DNA of 64,000 bases from contig SSNU01000059.1 of NCBI GenBank assembly GCA_012064415.1, positions 32,781 to 96,780 on the forward strand, given 5' to 3'. This DNA is from Gyrodactylus bullatarudis. Lineage: Eukaryota > Platyhelminthes > Monogenea > Gyrodactylidea > Gyrodactylidae. This document shows, piece after piece, positions 35,298-47,189 of this stretch (positions within the stretch are counted from its first letter, which is position 1; each line of letters opens with the position of its first letter). Made by a program: the position numbers and the translations under genes. Below the pieces are notes generated by a model, which was not told the origin of the DNA, made no database searches, and was given only the letters and a program-made list of their open reading frames with translations.

Positions 35298-35830
35298 AAT
35301 CAGACTTATTTTGGCTATCCAGTACTTTATTTTCTTCTAGGGATAATGAAATGGCAGAGAAAATAACAAATTTTAAGACAAGAATCAAAGAACATAAAAA
35401 CAGTTCTCAACAATAATGGGCATAAAATCAATTTTGAGGAGGTTAAAATTCTTAGTGTACAAAAAAACTTTAGAAAGAGGTTAATTGCTCTAGAAGTTGG
35501 CAATAATGATACTTTTAATGTAAATATTGGTGAAGTTAACATTGAGCACTGTTGGATTCAGCTTTTTGGCATAAGAAGGAAGTTAAATTAAACTTAAGTT
35601 AAACTTTTTGATAAACTTGTTGTACCACTGAAGAAGGCGTGTGAAGACAATCACCTTCGAAACGTTTGGATGACCATGGCTAAGAATTCTAATATTTTTA
35701 TGTTTTAATAAATTTTAGATCATTTTTCGCTGATTCGGAAACAATCAGACTTATTTTGGCTATCCAGTACTTTATTTTCTTGTAGGGATAGTGAAATGGT
35801 AGAGAAAATAACACATCTTGACAAATAACT
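35298..35830 (+). mobile_element. Penelope-like 3' fragment between direct repeats
   Basis: 35298-35375 and 35747-35824 are nearly identical 78-bp direct repeats (CAATCAGACTTATTTTGGCT onward). Between them a frame reads RIKEHKNS, then after a stop INFEEVKILSVQKNFRKRLI. These match the GIY-YIG endonuclease end of Penelope-like elements. A hammerhead-type block follows at 35625-35670 (separate entry). Repeat-flanked partial copies fit the pseudo-LTR organisation typical of Penelope-like elements. Confidence 0.7.
35622..35672 (+). ncRNA. Candidate hammerhead core downstream of a Penelope fragment
   Basis: CCACTGAAGA (CTGAAGA at 35628-35634; position 7 may vary) precedes a hairpin GAAGG...CCTTC, then GAAAC at 35659-35663 and GTTTGG. 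ACC(A) can pair with TGG as stem I. The hairpin can also absorb core bases G8-A9, so a competing fold is possible. Placement after a GIY-YIG coding end is as expected for Penelope hammerheads. Confidence 0.4.
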
Positions 35831-37149
35831 TTCTCATAAGCCATAATTCTGTTTCGAATAATTTAAAAATAAATGATTGACCACTTTTCAAATGAACTAT
35901 GACACTTCAATGATTCATTAAGAAGTTAAAAATGTATTTAAAAATGGAAAATTTTCAAGAAAAAATAATGAAAATCAACTTACAGAGATCATCTCTTGAA
36001 CATTTTTCAAATTTTTAGTTGACGCCAAATTTAAATTCAGAATTTTAATTGATTCCTAAGTGAGATATTTTTATAAAAATAGACATGTAAACCGATTAGT
36101 GCCATCAAATTTTGAAAGACCCATCATTTTGAACGCATTTTTAATCCGAAAATTTTTACTAATTTTCATGCAGTAAATTGTAATTCAGCAGATTTGATTT
36201 TCATGTCTGAATTTCTTTTGGCCATTCTCTCATTTTCAACTCAAAGTAAAATTGTATTGGGAATCTTTTATTTCAATGATGGACAATAATCATTGGGCAT
36301 AAAACTCAAAAAAGTGAAGATACTGGCGATCTGCTCAAGATGTCTTTTAAAAAAAGCATTTTTCTCAAATTTCTCATCTTTTGTTCAAGGTTGAACAATA
36401 CGAGATGAAAAATAATATTTTGTATGAAACTTTGCGCCATTTAAAGATTGAATAAAAAGAAATCAGACATTTTTGTGGACAATTTCAATGTTTTTTTTTG
36501 GGGAATCTTACACACATGATAATCTACACCTGCACTAGACAAATAAAAGAGGATATCTATTAAATTTTTATTTACAATAAAATTTGAAAAAATATGATTT
36601 CTTACATCATTTTTAAAAAATGCTCTAGAGAAGTATACTTCTTCTTTCAAATTTTCAACATTAACGCCTATGGTTACAAGAATAATAGGCTAAATAAACT
36701 GTGGTGTTTAGCACCCGGAAAATAATCTTTTTTTCTTTTAGTTGAAAGAAGAAAAAGAGAATTTTGAAATCTTAATTCGCAAACTCATTGAATATAGAAA
36801 ATTTTCTTTTGAACACTTCAAATTTAGTTCAAAAAAGAGTTGATAATATAGGAGAGGATAAGGGTTGAATGATTAAAAGCTGTTTGTAAGAAACTACAAA
36901 ATGCTTATTTAAATTATGAACCTGCAAATTTAAAAATACGAAGAAATTTACTTAAAATAAAAAACTTATTAAACTGTAAATGAATTCTATTTATTGGAAA
37001 AGTTCGTATGAAGAAATGCATTAATAATAGCCAAACAGTATGATTCATCAAAGGTATGAGATAAATCTAATTCTTTTATACCTAAAGGAAAAAAGTTAGG
37101 TTCATTCCTTTGAACATTAATTTAACGATTAACAAAAATGTTCAATAAA
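35831..37149. other. AT-rich intergenic stretch
   Basis: No gene recognised; parts around 36000-36430 use the same vocabulary as the foldback families but are too decayed to bound. Confidence 0.25.
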
Positions 37150-37390
37150 ACAACAACTGAATGAATACATTTTCAATTTGATTTTGAACTGGAAGGATTT
37201 GTATTCTCAACAACAAGTCTTCGAATCTTGGCCCTGCTCTTCTTAAAAAACTCGCAAAATTAAATGATTAGCTTGGCATTTGGTAATGTACAAAATCTGA
37301 GCATTTTATTCATGTTTAAGATATTTATGAGAGTCAAATAAGAAGAGCAGTGCTCTACTCTTTTACTTTAAATAGAGAAATATTTTGATA
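37150..37390. repeat. Second copy of the 13.6-kb dispersed repeat
   Basis: Shares GGCCCTGCTCTTCTTA, AAAACTCGCAAA, CATTTGGTAA and AATCTGAGCATTTT with 13600-13690. The end contains an inverted AAGAGCAGTGCTC stretch. Family unknown. Confidence 0.5.
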
Positions 37391-37685
37391 GCTGTAGTGA
37401 TTTAGGGTTAATAATTTTCCCGATTTCCACCAATTTCTTTCATTTTGCTGGAACTCTCTTTACCTAATTTTTGACGCGATAAAGAAATTCATGATTATTG
37501 TGAAAAATCCAATTTTTCAATTATCAGTGATAATTTCCCAATATTTCTTTGAATTGACTTGGCCAAATTCGAAAATTTTATTAATTTAAAAATGTTAGTT
37601 TAATCGCTTCGATTTTCTGAAAGTTCCTGGTCATAAGCTGTCTTATTTCTTGGAAAATGTTTGTTTGTTGCTAGTCATGCTGGTT
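37391..37685. other. AT-rich intergenic stretch
   Basis: Nothing recognised. Confidence 0.2.
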
Positions 37686-37696
37686 AGTAGAACGAC

Positions 37697-37755
37697 GAGT
37701 TTAAGGTGAATAAAAGCTTTTATTTTCGTCGGTTCTCATCAGACTTTACACCGAC
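37697..37755 (-). ncRNA. Candidate hammerhead ribozyme with fully intact core
   Basis: Read on the minus strand: CTGATGA at 37742-37736, GAACCGAC as stem II, GAAA at 37727-37724. Stem III is the 14-base palindrome ATAAAAGCTTTTAT (37723-37710), and TC at 37709-37708 are U16.1 and cleavage-site C17. Stem I pairs 37743-37744 with 37707-37706. After one mismatch, three further pairs follow (37746-37748 with 37704-37702), then more after a second mismatch. Stem II is reduced to its closing pair, the main weakness. The same block, mutated, lies in the 3' untranslated part of the Penelope element at 40780-42882. Confidence 0.6.
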
Positions 37756-37762
37756 ACGTAAT

Positions 37763-38994
37763 ATTTATACATAATTATCAATGAATAAAGTACACTGCTC
37801 AATTGTGACCAAAAGTTGTAAAAGCTGCAATTTCTCATAACTCATAACTGATCAACGATCATTTTCAGACACTCACCATCTTCAAGAAAAAGTAAACTTT
37901 ATAATATTCATTTTACTTCGTGATAATCGAAAAATTCAAATGGCTAGTTATTTTCCATTCGTCGAATGTTGATCCCAAAAATTGAAATTAAATCGCTTCA
38001 AATCTTTGAGCTGTAAAAATTGAATTATCGTTAAGTTATTCTCAACACAATTTTCTTGTATTTTTGAGAAAACTGTCACTATTCAAAATTAACTATGAAT
38101 TGCTACTTAAATATAGTGAATTAGAACTGTTATTCATCATTATTTATTTAACGATTAATAACTTTAACCATAGTAAGATCTTCATTATGATGAACTTTAA
38201 CGATAAACCCGGAGCCTATTTTTTATTTGCTTTGTGATGCTTTTGTACAAATGCCTCTCAACACCAGGCAATAGATTGAATGATTAGTAATACAGATTAT
38301 AATCTCAAGAATAATACGGATGGAGTTATACGATCAAATGTAATATGTTAACCAATCCAGGTATGTAAATTTGTATGTATTATTATCCTATAATTTAGAT
38401 TTAGTTCTTTTGTTTCATACAAAAATGTTCTCTGCAAATTTATCATCTTTCCATTAGAGAAACCCAAATTGACGATAAGATCTCGATTGCATTCAATCCT
38501 GAAACATTTGGGCTTCCTTGCAATGGGTGTGTAATCTTTATGTTGAGAATAAATTTAATTTGTAAAAATACCATTTGTAAGGTAATCATTCTTGTAAAAC
38601 CTCTTAAGCGTGCGATGGTATTTAATAAATAATTACCCTTGAAAAAATTAGGAATACCAACACCAGGAAAATTTTCAATAAATCAAAAAAATTATTTCTC
38701 GTGACCTTGATTTAAAAGAATTAAAAATTTTATTCAAAAAGTTGAGGATAATTAATAATAATAAAATTTCAGTACAATAGATTTATTACATGTACTAAAT
38801 TCATCAACATTTTGAACTTATATCTCACTCTCTATTCCGATTCGAGGATATCAAAATGGATAAGATAAATGGTTCTCAAAATTTTAATGAGAGAGATTGT
38901 ATCTTGATTGAGGAATTGGAGATCGTTTACTAAAAATAATGATAAGACCTCTTAGACCTTAAAATACTATACCTTCTGCTCCTTCAATTTCAAA
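37763..38994. other. AT-rich intergenic stretch
   Basis: No gene recognised; 37900-38000 carries FB2-type phrases (GATAATCGAAAAATTCAAATGG). Confidence 0.25.
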
Positions 38995-39265
38995 AAATGT
39001 TTTTCTGATATCTAAAGCTAATTGATATGAAGTTAGGAATCTAGGACTTTTACAAAATCCTCGATGTTTTCATCACAAATTCGAATATGTTTTGAGAATC
39101 CTACTCATGTTGCCCACTTTCACGATTTGAAGAAAAAAATTTATATTTATGAAAAATATCGTCATTTTTCAAATTTCTATTTGTTGTCAAAATGAATATG
39201 TGATGAAAAAATTGAGGTTTTCGTAAAAATCATAGATTTCCAACTCCATATCAACCAACTTTACT
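38995..39265. repeat. Short FB1-family foldback copy
   Basis: The left end (AGCTAATTGATATGAAGTTA) and right end (reverse complement of the same terminus, ending CCATATCAACCAACTTTA) form inverted termini of about 70 bp. The centre is mostly lost. It fits a deletion derivative of the FB1 family. Confidence 0.55.
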
Positions 39266-40565
39266 ATAAAGTGGTCAAATTGAGACATTTTTTCTCTATA
39301 TTTTTTATATTTCTATAATAAAAATATTTTAGTATGGTATACGATTTAAATTCTTTCTATAGTTTCGATTTTAGAGATCTGTAGACTTTCTGAATTTTCG
39401 AATAAATATGAAAAAATATTTTTTACGATTTAAATTGGGTTGGGATATTCGCACTTAGTCTATCACACCTATTAGTGTCTATCCTTTTACATTTAAGGGT
39501 AAAAGAGGAGGTGAAGGGATAGTTTTTGATGCCTATCTTAGAGGTCATACTGTTGATAGACGATTTTAGTTTGTCATAAGTGCAAAAAATCCTTGTAGAT
39601 AATAATTTTAAAATTACATAACTCAATATTGTATTTTAATCTATTTTTTTATTCTGTTTACTTAAAAGTAAAAATTTTAAGAAAGATTATCTAGATTTAT
39701 TATTTAGTTCTTGGTGCTGACTGCTCAGGTAATATATCACTCAGGATAGTCTTATTAGAAAATGGATTAGCCCATGTCGCTGAATGTTACAATTTAAAGA
39801 TGGATCCCAATGTGACTATAGTACGAAACAATGTATTGTATACATTGTGCTAGGGTGAAATTTTTTTCCTCCAAACAACTCACGAGAGAACTTACTTTTC
39901 TGATAAATTTTAGTACTCAGATCATGTTTTAAAATAACGAAATTAACCATGAAGCCCCTCTTAATGATAAGATTACTATTTTTGAAGATAAAAATTAAGA
40001 AACTCATTAAATGGCCAAGATATTCCGGATTTTAGTGATTGCGTAGTAAAAATTCAAAAATTTTGGATTTTTAAAACCGGATGACATAATGGAGAAGCAT
40101 TTTCGACACACGCTTCAATACAAAATAATGCTTAGAATTTATAGTTCTATCAGAAAAGTTGGTCCTAATATGAGGTTAAAAATTTCACCCTAGCCTAGTA
40201 TACATGTACTATTCATTAATTTTTACAAATTCCCGATGATGTATTAAAAATATGAAATACCTCAAACTCAACGACTAAACCTAGTTAGCAAGTTAATTTT
40301 TCGATATCTGAACAATTTATTAAATACACATTCAAGGTATTATTTAATCTACTAATTTCACAAAAGTCATCTGTGAGAAATACAATCCAATGTAATTAAT
40401 GATGATTTTAATCAGTCTAATTGTATTTTCGATTTCCAAATCCCATCTGGCTTATGATACATGATAAAGTACAAAGTTCACATCCAAAGCTACACTGATC
40501 CATGAAATTTATCTGCCAAAACGAAAACTAACATTGTAAATTGAAGCTCGAAAAATTTATGAATT
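39266..40565. other. AT-rich intergenic stretch
   Basis: No gene recognised; short frames lack family features. Confidence 0.25.
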
Positions 40566-40779
40566 ATGAAGTTGGTTGATATGAAGTTGGGAATTTATGA
40601 TTTTTACAGAAATCTAGATTTTTTCATCAAGAAATTGTATTTTTTAAAGATTTTTTGGAGTCCTACTCATGTTGCCTATTTGATGAAAAAACATATTTTA
40701 ATGAAATATATGACCATTTTTCAAATTTCATTTTGTCGCCAAAATCCCATTTTTTCAAACTTTGAACCGAAAATTTTTT

Positions 40780-42882
40780 CAGAGGAAAGTATTGCCGGGC
40801 TTCTTCGAATATATTTATTGAGCTATTTAATAAGGGATTCATTAAGAGGATTGGAAGACTAGTGAATATGTAGTTATAAAGCTTTTATTACATCGGTTCT
40901 CATCAGACTCTTAAACCGGCTTGATATTTAGTGCATTTTTGGAATCCTCTGATTGGTTGATCAGGTTCAACTTTTGAGTTGGTGTTGGCAGGGAGAGGTA
41001 AGGACTGCAATTATCGTTTTGTAAGGAAAGAATCTATTTGTAACTGCATCTTTTCCTTTTCGTTCCCTTTTTGCTAATTGCAGGCTTCTCATTGATTGGC
41101 TTGAAACTGATAATTACTGGTTGAGAAATAATTTGATTATCAACTATTGTTGACTTTTCTGAGTGTGCATTTTCATCAACTGTAACTGTTTCTGGGGATG
41201 ACATCTGAAGTTGATAACCTAGAGACGTAGTTTCAACTACTTGCTCATTTGTTTCATAATTTGGTTCAACAACTTTTGTCTCAGCTTTTTGGGTGGAGCT
41301 GCAGATGGGTTCCTCATCAAGGGACTTCTTCTGATTTTGTGTCATTTGGGTGGAACTAATTTTAGGGTCATTATCAAGAAGGTTAGCTAATCTTACTAAT
41401 TTTTGTTTCTTAGTGAATCTGTCTTTCCCTTTGATACCCAGTTTTGTTGCTAATTCCTTTTGCCGACATAAATCAGGTTTTAATTTCGTGATGAAGTGGG
41501 ATTCCGCTTTGTTCAAGACCCCTTCTTTGATAGGCTTAGAATCACCAGGATTTCCTTGGTACAGTTGCTCACATCAGCAGTATGATTTGTCTTGGCAATG
41601 TGTTCCTGAACCGATGATCCTTTGTTACCAACTCTCAGGTGTTCCTTTATTCTTGCCTTCACGGGCCTTACTGTTTGTCCTACGTACGATGAACCACATT
41701 TACATTTATATAGGTAAATTACGCCCTTCTTATCTAACCAAGGGGTCGGGTCTTTGTTCAGGTGGGGGAGAAGCTTGGTTGTACTAGGAAATACTCGGAG
41801 TTTGTGGCCTGGAAACGTTCTCTTTGTTATCTCGAATAATTTGTTCGTGAGGATTTGTTGAGTTGAATCACCCTTAAACGGTAATTTAAGGTAAATTGGT
41901 GTCAACTCTTCAACGTCATCTTCGGCTTTTTCTCGGACGTTCGAATGTTTCTCAATGGAAGCTTCTGGATAACCATCTATCATTAGCAGGTTAGTCAATA
42001 CTCTTTTGTCATTAGATTGGTTGGCTTCTGATGAGAGTCTTTGGATCTTCAAAAATTCATTTCTGACCACACTTTTCTTTTGGCTGACAGGACTGTAGCT
42101 TAGGAACGGTAGAAATTGACTGGGTACTGACTTTTTTCTGTAAATGCTCGTGAGTGCGAATTCGTTAGATTTAGTCACCAGGACATTAAGAAAATTCAAA
42201 GCATTTCCTTTTTCATCTTCCTTCGTGAATGAAATGTTCTCATGGATGGAGTTCAGGTTTGTCAGTATTGCATCCACATCTCTATTTTGTTCGAGGACGA
42301 GAAAGGTGTCATCTAGATAGCGTACGTAAAGGCGAGCTTCGTTGATCAGATCATTCATTGGATTGGATTCCAGTGAGGCAAAAAACATATCAGCGAGTAT
42401 AGGACCGATTGGACTGCCCATAGCGACACCGTCTATTTGTTTGTAGCAGCGTCCACCAAACTTGAAGTCGATATTCTGAACCGTCATCATGATTAAATCA
42501 GCTATGAATTTTGAAGGAATACCGCAAAGAGAAGGATAATCGTTCAGCTTATCACTCATAAACTTAACCGTTTCTAGAAGGGGTACATTTGTGAACAGCG
42601 AACTGACGTCAAACGAAACCATCTTGGAGGAATTGAAATTTACATTTCTCAGTTTTTCGACAAACTCGATCGAATTTTTGACTGAATTTTTGCAAAGTTC
42701 ATTCCTCAACGGAGTCAATACTTGCGTTAACCATTTCACCATTTTGTGTTGGGGCGTAGCTGACATGTCAAGTATCGGTCGGTACTTAAGACCATTCGTC
42801 ACATACTTATGAACTTTGGGTAATAGGTACAATCTGGCAATTTCGTTTGAAGTGGGTTTTATTGACCGTATTTTATTAATCT
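40780..42882 (-). mobile_element. Penelope-like element with RT, GIY-YIG and extension
   Basis: The minus-strand frame runs from about 42880 (INKIRSIKPTSNEIARLYLL) through reverse transcriptase motifs GVAMGSPIGPILADMFFASL and VRYLDDTFLV (catalytic aspartates). It reaches a GIY-YIG endonuclease (GVIYLYKCKCGSSYVGQTVR). One frameshift at about 41513-41520 splits the endonuclease before its glutamate (AESHFITKLKP). The frame then continues as a 160-residue lysine-rich extension ending SKKGTKRKRCSYK, a likely nuclear signal. The N-terminal part of the protein is missing, so the copy is 5'-truncated. The 3' untranslated part (40780-41030) holds a mutated hammerhead. Flanked by an 11-bp target duplication (40769-40779 and 42883-42893). 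Confidence 0.9.
40874..40915 (-). ncRNA. Mutated hammerhead in the Penelope 3' untranslated region
   Basis: On the minus strand CTGATGA (40906-40900) is followed by GAACCGAT, then GTAA in place of GAAA, and TAAAAGCTTTA as stem III. Same family as 37697-37755, with one core base changed, so probably inactive. Confidence 0.5.
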
Positions 42883-43363
42883 GAAAATTTTTTGATTTGA
42901 AAGTCTGAGGTTGATCAAAAGAGGTTTCTCAGGATCAAGATTAGACAAGAGAGCTGACTAGCACCGTCAAATTACCGATAGTTACTCCATTTTGAATAAT
43001 CGAAATTTCATTGATTATCAAGTAGTGAAAATGATCAAAAAATTGTAATTCAGCTCCCGAACGATAATAAGGCTGTGCATCAGATAACATTCAGTTGGAT
43101 TGATTTTCTTGTCTAATCCTGATCTTAAAAATTCTCTTTTGATCAGCCTCCCACTTTCAAATCAGCAAAAATTTTCAGCTCAAAGTTTGGAAAAATGGAA
43201 TTTTGGCGCCAAATGGATTTGAAAAATGACCATATTAAAATATTGTCCAAATTGTAAAAGCGGGCAAGGATAAGGAAAAAACTTTAAAAAATTCGAATAA
43301 TTGATGAAAAAAATCGAGATTTCTGTAAAAATGATAGATTCCCAACTTCATTCAATTAGATTT

Positions 43364-45289
43364 AAATAAAAGTTTAATATGAGTTTTGTATATTGGTTCT
43401 TCTTTCAATTACGATTGGAAAATATCGTAAAAGATCATAGAAATAAGGAATTTTTAAAGGGCTTTTCCTATCTCTGATGAAGTCATTTTGAGGTTGAAGT
43501 TTTAGCAAATTTTGAAATAAAACCATTTCAAGATCCCTTTTTACAACAAACCTTGACTATTTTGTCGCCTAAAAGTATTGTTAGATTAACAAAAAAATCT
43601 GAGTCATTAGTAAAATTACTAATGTCGAAAAATGTCGAAATTTGCACTTTAAAAGTTACAATGGCACTAGTTTGTTCAAACTTTCATATTTCACCATAAT
43701 TTTGAGATGTTTATATGAATTTCCAGTTTCCCAAAGAAATATAAATATTCCATCTTGTCTATTAATCTATTCACAAGACAAATAAATACGGTTTGTGATT
43801 TTCAGGCCGTATAAATAGGGATATTTCTGATTTATATGATCTTAAGTTCAAAAATTGAATAATTATATCTTATGATCTATAAAGAAAATTTATATTTTTG
43901 AATGGACTTAGAGTTCAATGGAAATTCCATCGATTACCACTATACCTTTACGAGACGATAAGAAATTATAAAACTGAACTAGGAAAAGACTCAGAAAACT
44001 TGATGTAATAAAATAGTGTTTAAACGATATTCTTTAAAACTTTTTTGAGATTCTTTTGTTAAAAATTCTCAAAAAAACCAAAAAGAGATATCTAAACTTG
44101 GATAAAATAACCAATTTTAGTAAAAATAGGTTTTCATCTACTTATTAGTAGATGGGAAATTCAATAGGAAATTGACTTACGTAGATGGGATCAAAGGAAT
44201 CCTTATTGAACAGAATTCTCATTAGAATCTCTCTAGGAATCGTTTTATATAAATTTTGAGTCTTTTTTCTTGATTGGTTTCCTTATCGTCTCAACCGGGT
44301 TAAAAACCATTGTCCGTACAAATATAAATTTCAAACTGTTGGGTTGACTCGCCTTAAATCTGTAGTTTTAATTTAGGTATTCTTGATTGCAAACTACTAC
44401 TATGATTTTAAAAGAGAAGATTTTCTCTATTGCATTTTTTCTCATAGTTGCTCAACCGAAAAGAAATTTTATTTTTTATGAAATTTCGATTTCTAGTGAC
44501 TAGAAAATTTCCTTAATCGAGTTCTCTTGCATCTGTTTAATATTCCATTGTCGATACAGGAAAAAGGAAAATCCGATTAACTAGAGATTTGTCACTTACT
44601 AATCAAGGGAATGGAGTTTCTTCTTCATCATCATTATTATATATTTCTGGAAAATAATGTGTATATTCTTTTAATATGTAAATTGGATAATAAATTTGAT
44701 TTCAATTTGATTTATTTTTTACCCCAAGACTTGGTAAATTACAATGTTAATTTTTTATTTCAATGAATTATTTGAAGAAATTTGAGATTTATCTAGAATG
44801 TGAACAATTTCAGTTCAAAATCTGGGAACTATTTTACTGAAGACTGCTGGGTTCTCATTTCTAGCCATCAAATTTCCTGCGTTTTCAATTAAAAGCTAGC
44901 TGATAAGAAAATGAGAGTTTCTTATTTTTACATCAATCTCAATTTTTTGTCTGTATTAGCCAGGAACATAAATATTCTATCCATAATTAAATGAGGTTTT
45001 AGAATGAGTCTTCAGTATGAAAGTTATGAAATTTCGAAAATTTGGATCATTTAGTTGATAACCGGAAATTTCAAAATTTTCGATTTCCCACTAAAATAAT
45101 AAGTCTAATGGAACTTTGGTCGATTTCTAATCATTTGTCAATTTTCAGTCCCAAATATCAGTATTTAATCGTTTCAAATCTATAAATCAAATAATATAAC
45201 TGTTTTTCGATAAATAAGAGTGTTCAAGAAATCGAAAATCGACTTCCTAATCATTGAAACGACAAATATGTTGGATGGAAGCAATGATC
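43364..45289. other. AT-rich intergenic stretch with decayed repeat
   Basis: No gene recognised. 44890-45200 contains FB2-type phrases (AAAAGCTAGCTGATAAGAAAATGAGAG onward). Confidence 0.25.
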
Positions 45290-45530
45290 ATGGTGTCAAC
45301 TAACTAGCTCCCTGCCCCCTCACATGATGATAATAATCAAAGCTGATCGAACCAATCAGAGGGTTGGATAATATCACAATTTTTTATATCTAGCCGGTGT
45401 AATATTCTGATGAGAACCAGTAAAATATAAGCTTTATAACTTAGTGTTCACTTCTAAATCCTCTTAATGATTAGTTCATTTTACAGAATCAGAAAATATT
45501 TTCGAAGGAGCTCGGCAGTACTTTACAAAG
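45290..45530 (+). mobile_element. Solo Penelope 3' tail with mutated hammerhead
   Basis: In plus orientation this matches the minus-strand 3' untranslated region of the 40780-42882 element. Shared are an AACCAATCAGAGG stretch, the GCCGGTGT...CTGATGAGAACC block (CTGATGA at 45407-45413), AAATCCTCTTAATGA, and a tail TTCGAAG(G/A)AGC(T/C)CGGCA. No coding part. The hammerhead lacks a clean GAAA. Confidence 0.65.
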
Positions 45531-46434
45531 TAAACAATAAAGCTTTTCAACTCAAAGTTCAAAATAATGAGGTTTATGCACCAAGTTGGGTAATTTTCTA
45601 ATTCAATTCGTAAAATTGGATCTGATTCATAATCTGGATTTAAAAATTTTCATCTCATTTGTTTTCTTGTGCTAATTCTATGAGACTTTGAATTACTCAA
45701 TGAGATTGAATTAAGAAGTACTTTGATACTTTTCAATTTCGTTTTACATTAAAGGTTTCTTTGCTAAACATGATTGTACTAATTCCCAAAATTCCCTCAT
45801 TTTATTTCACCAAGTTATTCATTATCATCAATATAACTCTGTTATGTTATCAATATTTCTGTAAGCTTTTGTTGGATTGAAGAAACTAAATAAATGGGGA
45901 TTTTGTCTCTAACACCTACAATGGCATCACGATATCAGATAATAAATTCAGTCTCACGTATCAAATTTATTAAGAATCGCCCTTCATCCCTTTATAATAG
46001 ATGAAGAAAATGAAAGGAAATATCAATAAAGTCAAGAATAAAGGATTGCTTAAACGTAACATTATGATACATTAGTTTTCTGATCTTGTATACTTACGCT
46101 ATAGTACAAAAATAACCTTATACTCAACACTAAAAACCAAATTAAAATTAATATGATTTTATTAATGCAATATGATTCATCAATAGATATTTGATAGCAA
46201 AAGATATTGTGGGAAACCCACTCGATTATAACTCTATTTATAATAGCTATTGGGATGATATTAAAAATCCTTCGGTACCGAGACCATTTCAAAATTTTCA
46301 TAAATATTGCTATGAAAATACTAAATTATTTAGCTTTATTGTTTTGTGGGCTCTAACTTAAACTTTAATTGATCCAGAAATCTGCCAAACTAACAGAGTT
46401 AGAAAGGTTCAAAAGTATTAAAAAATGGAAATAT
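45531..46434. other. AT-rich intergenic stretch
   Basis: No gene recognised. Confidence 0.25.
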
Positions 46435-47085
46435 AAAGCAAATTGATATGAAGTTGGGAATCTAGGATTTTTTTTAAATCAAAAATTCGAATTTGTTGAA
46501 GATTTTCTGGAATCCTACTCATGTTGCTTACTTTAACTATTTGAAGAAAAAAATTCTATAAAAAATTATTTTCATAAAAAATATGGTCATTTTTCAAGTT
46601 TCGAAAATCCCATTTTTTCGAACTTTGAACTGAAAATTTTTATTGATTTGAAAGTAGGACTGTAGCAAAAAGATGATTTTTAGGATCACAATAAGAGACG
46701 GAATACAAATATGCTGAATCTGTACTAATGCAAAAACTCGTTATCGTTTGGGAGCTGTATTTCGATATTTTGATCACTACTTGAAAATCAATGAAATTTC
46801 GATAAATCCTCGAAAATGGTGGATCTTTCGAAAGTTTATGAGCGATATTCAGCTTTCTTTTTTTTATTTTGATCCTAAAAAACATCTTTTTACCACAGTC
46901 CCACTTTCAAATCAATAAAAATTTTCAGTTCAAAGTTCGAAAAAATGGGATTTTGGTGCCAAATCGAAATTTGAAAAATGACTATATTTTTTATGAAAAT
47001 GATTTTTTATAGAATTTTTTTCTTCAAATAGTTAAAGTAAGCAACATGAGTAGGATTCCAGAAAATCGTCAACAAATTCTTGATG
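46435..47085. repeat. FB1 foldback element, best copy
   Basis: Two arms of about 200-250 bp are inverted repeats. On the left: ACTCATGTTGCTTACTTTAAC, then the GGTCATTTTTCAA and CTTTGAACTGAAAATTTTTA blocks. On the right, the reverse complement of each appears in opposite order, ending at CATGAGTAGGATTCCAGAAAATCG. A centre of about 170 bp carries CAGATTC/GCTGAATCTGTAC and AACGATAA-type phrases. The right terminus is truncated relative to the left. No protein is encoded, so it is a non-autonomous foldback or MITE-like element. Other copies: 40566-43363 (interrupted), 52313-52700, 61270-61680 and 38995-39265. Confidence 0.8.
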
Positions 47086-47189
47086 TAAATAACTTTTAAC
47101 CCTTAATGTCCGCATTCAATCTTGTCTATCCTATGGTTTGTGAATACGCTTATTACAAATCTATTTTTGTTGTTTTAACGCAATAAATT

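Larger units (their letters stand above)
40566..43363. repeat. FB1 foldback element split by a Penelope insertion
   Basis: The left part (40566-40779) and right part (42894-43363) together make one foldback element of about 690 bp. Its left terminus is AGTTGGTTGATATGAAGTTG. The right terminus is the inverted equivalent (CCCAACTTCATTCAATTAG). The Penelope element lies between two copies of the 11-base GAAAATTTTTT. Joining the outer parts restores the uninterrupted FB1 order seen at 46600-46650. Confidence 0.75.

Noticed and set aside
41350..41787. 145-residue plus-strand frame
   Set aside because: It is antisense to the well-supported Penelope endonuclease and extension on the minus strand.
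43470..43500. CTGATGAAGTC as another hammerhead
   Set aside because: No GAAA or cleavage-site arrangement follows within range.
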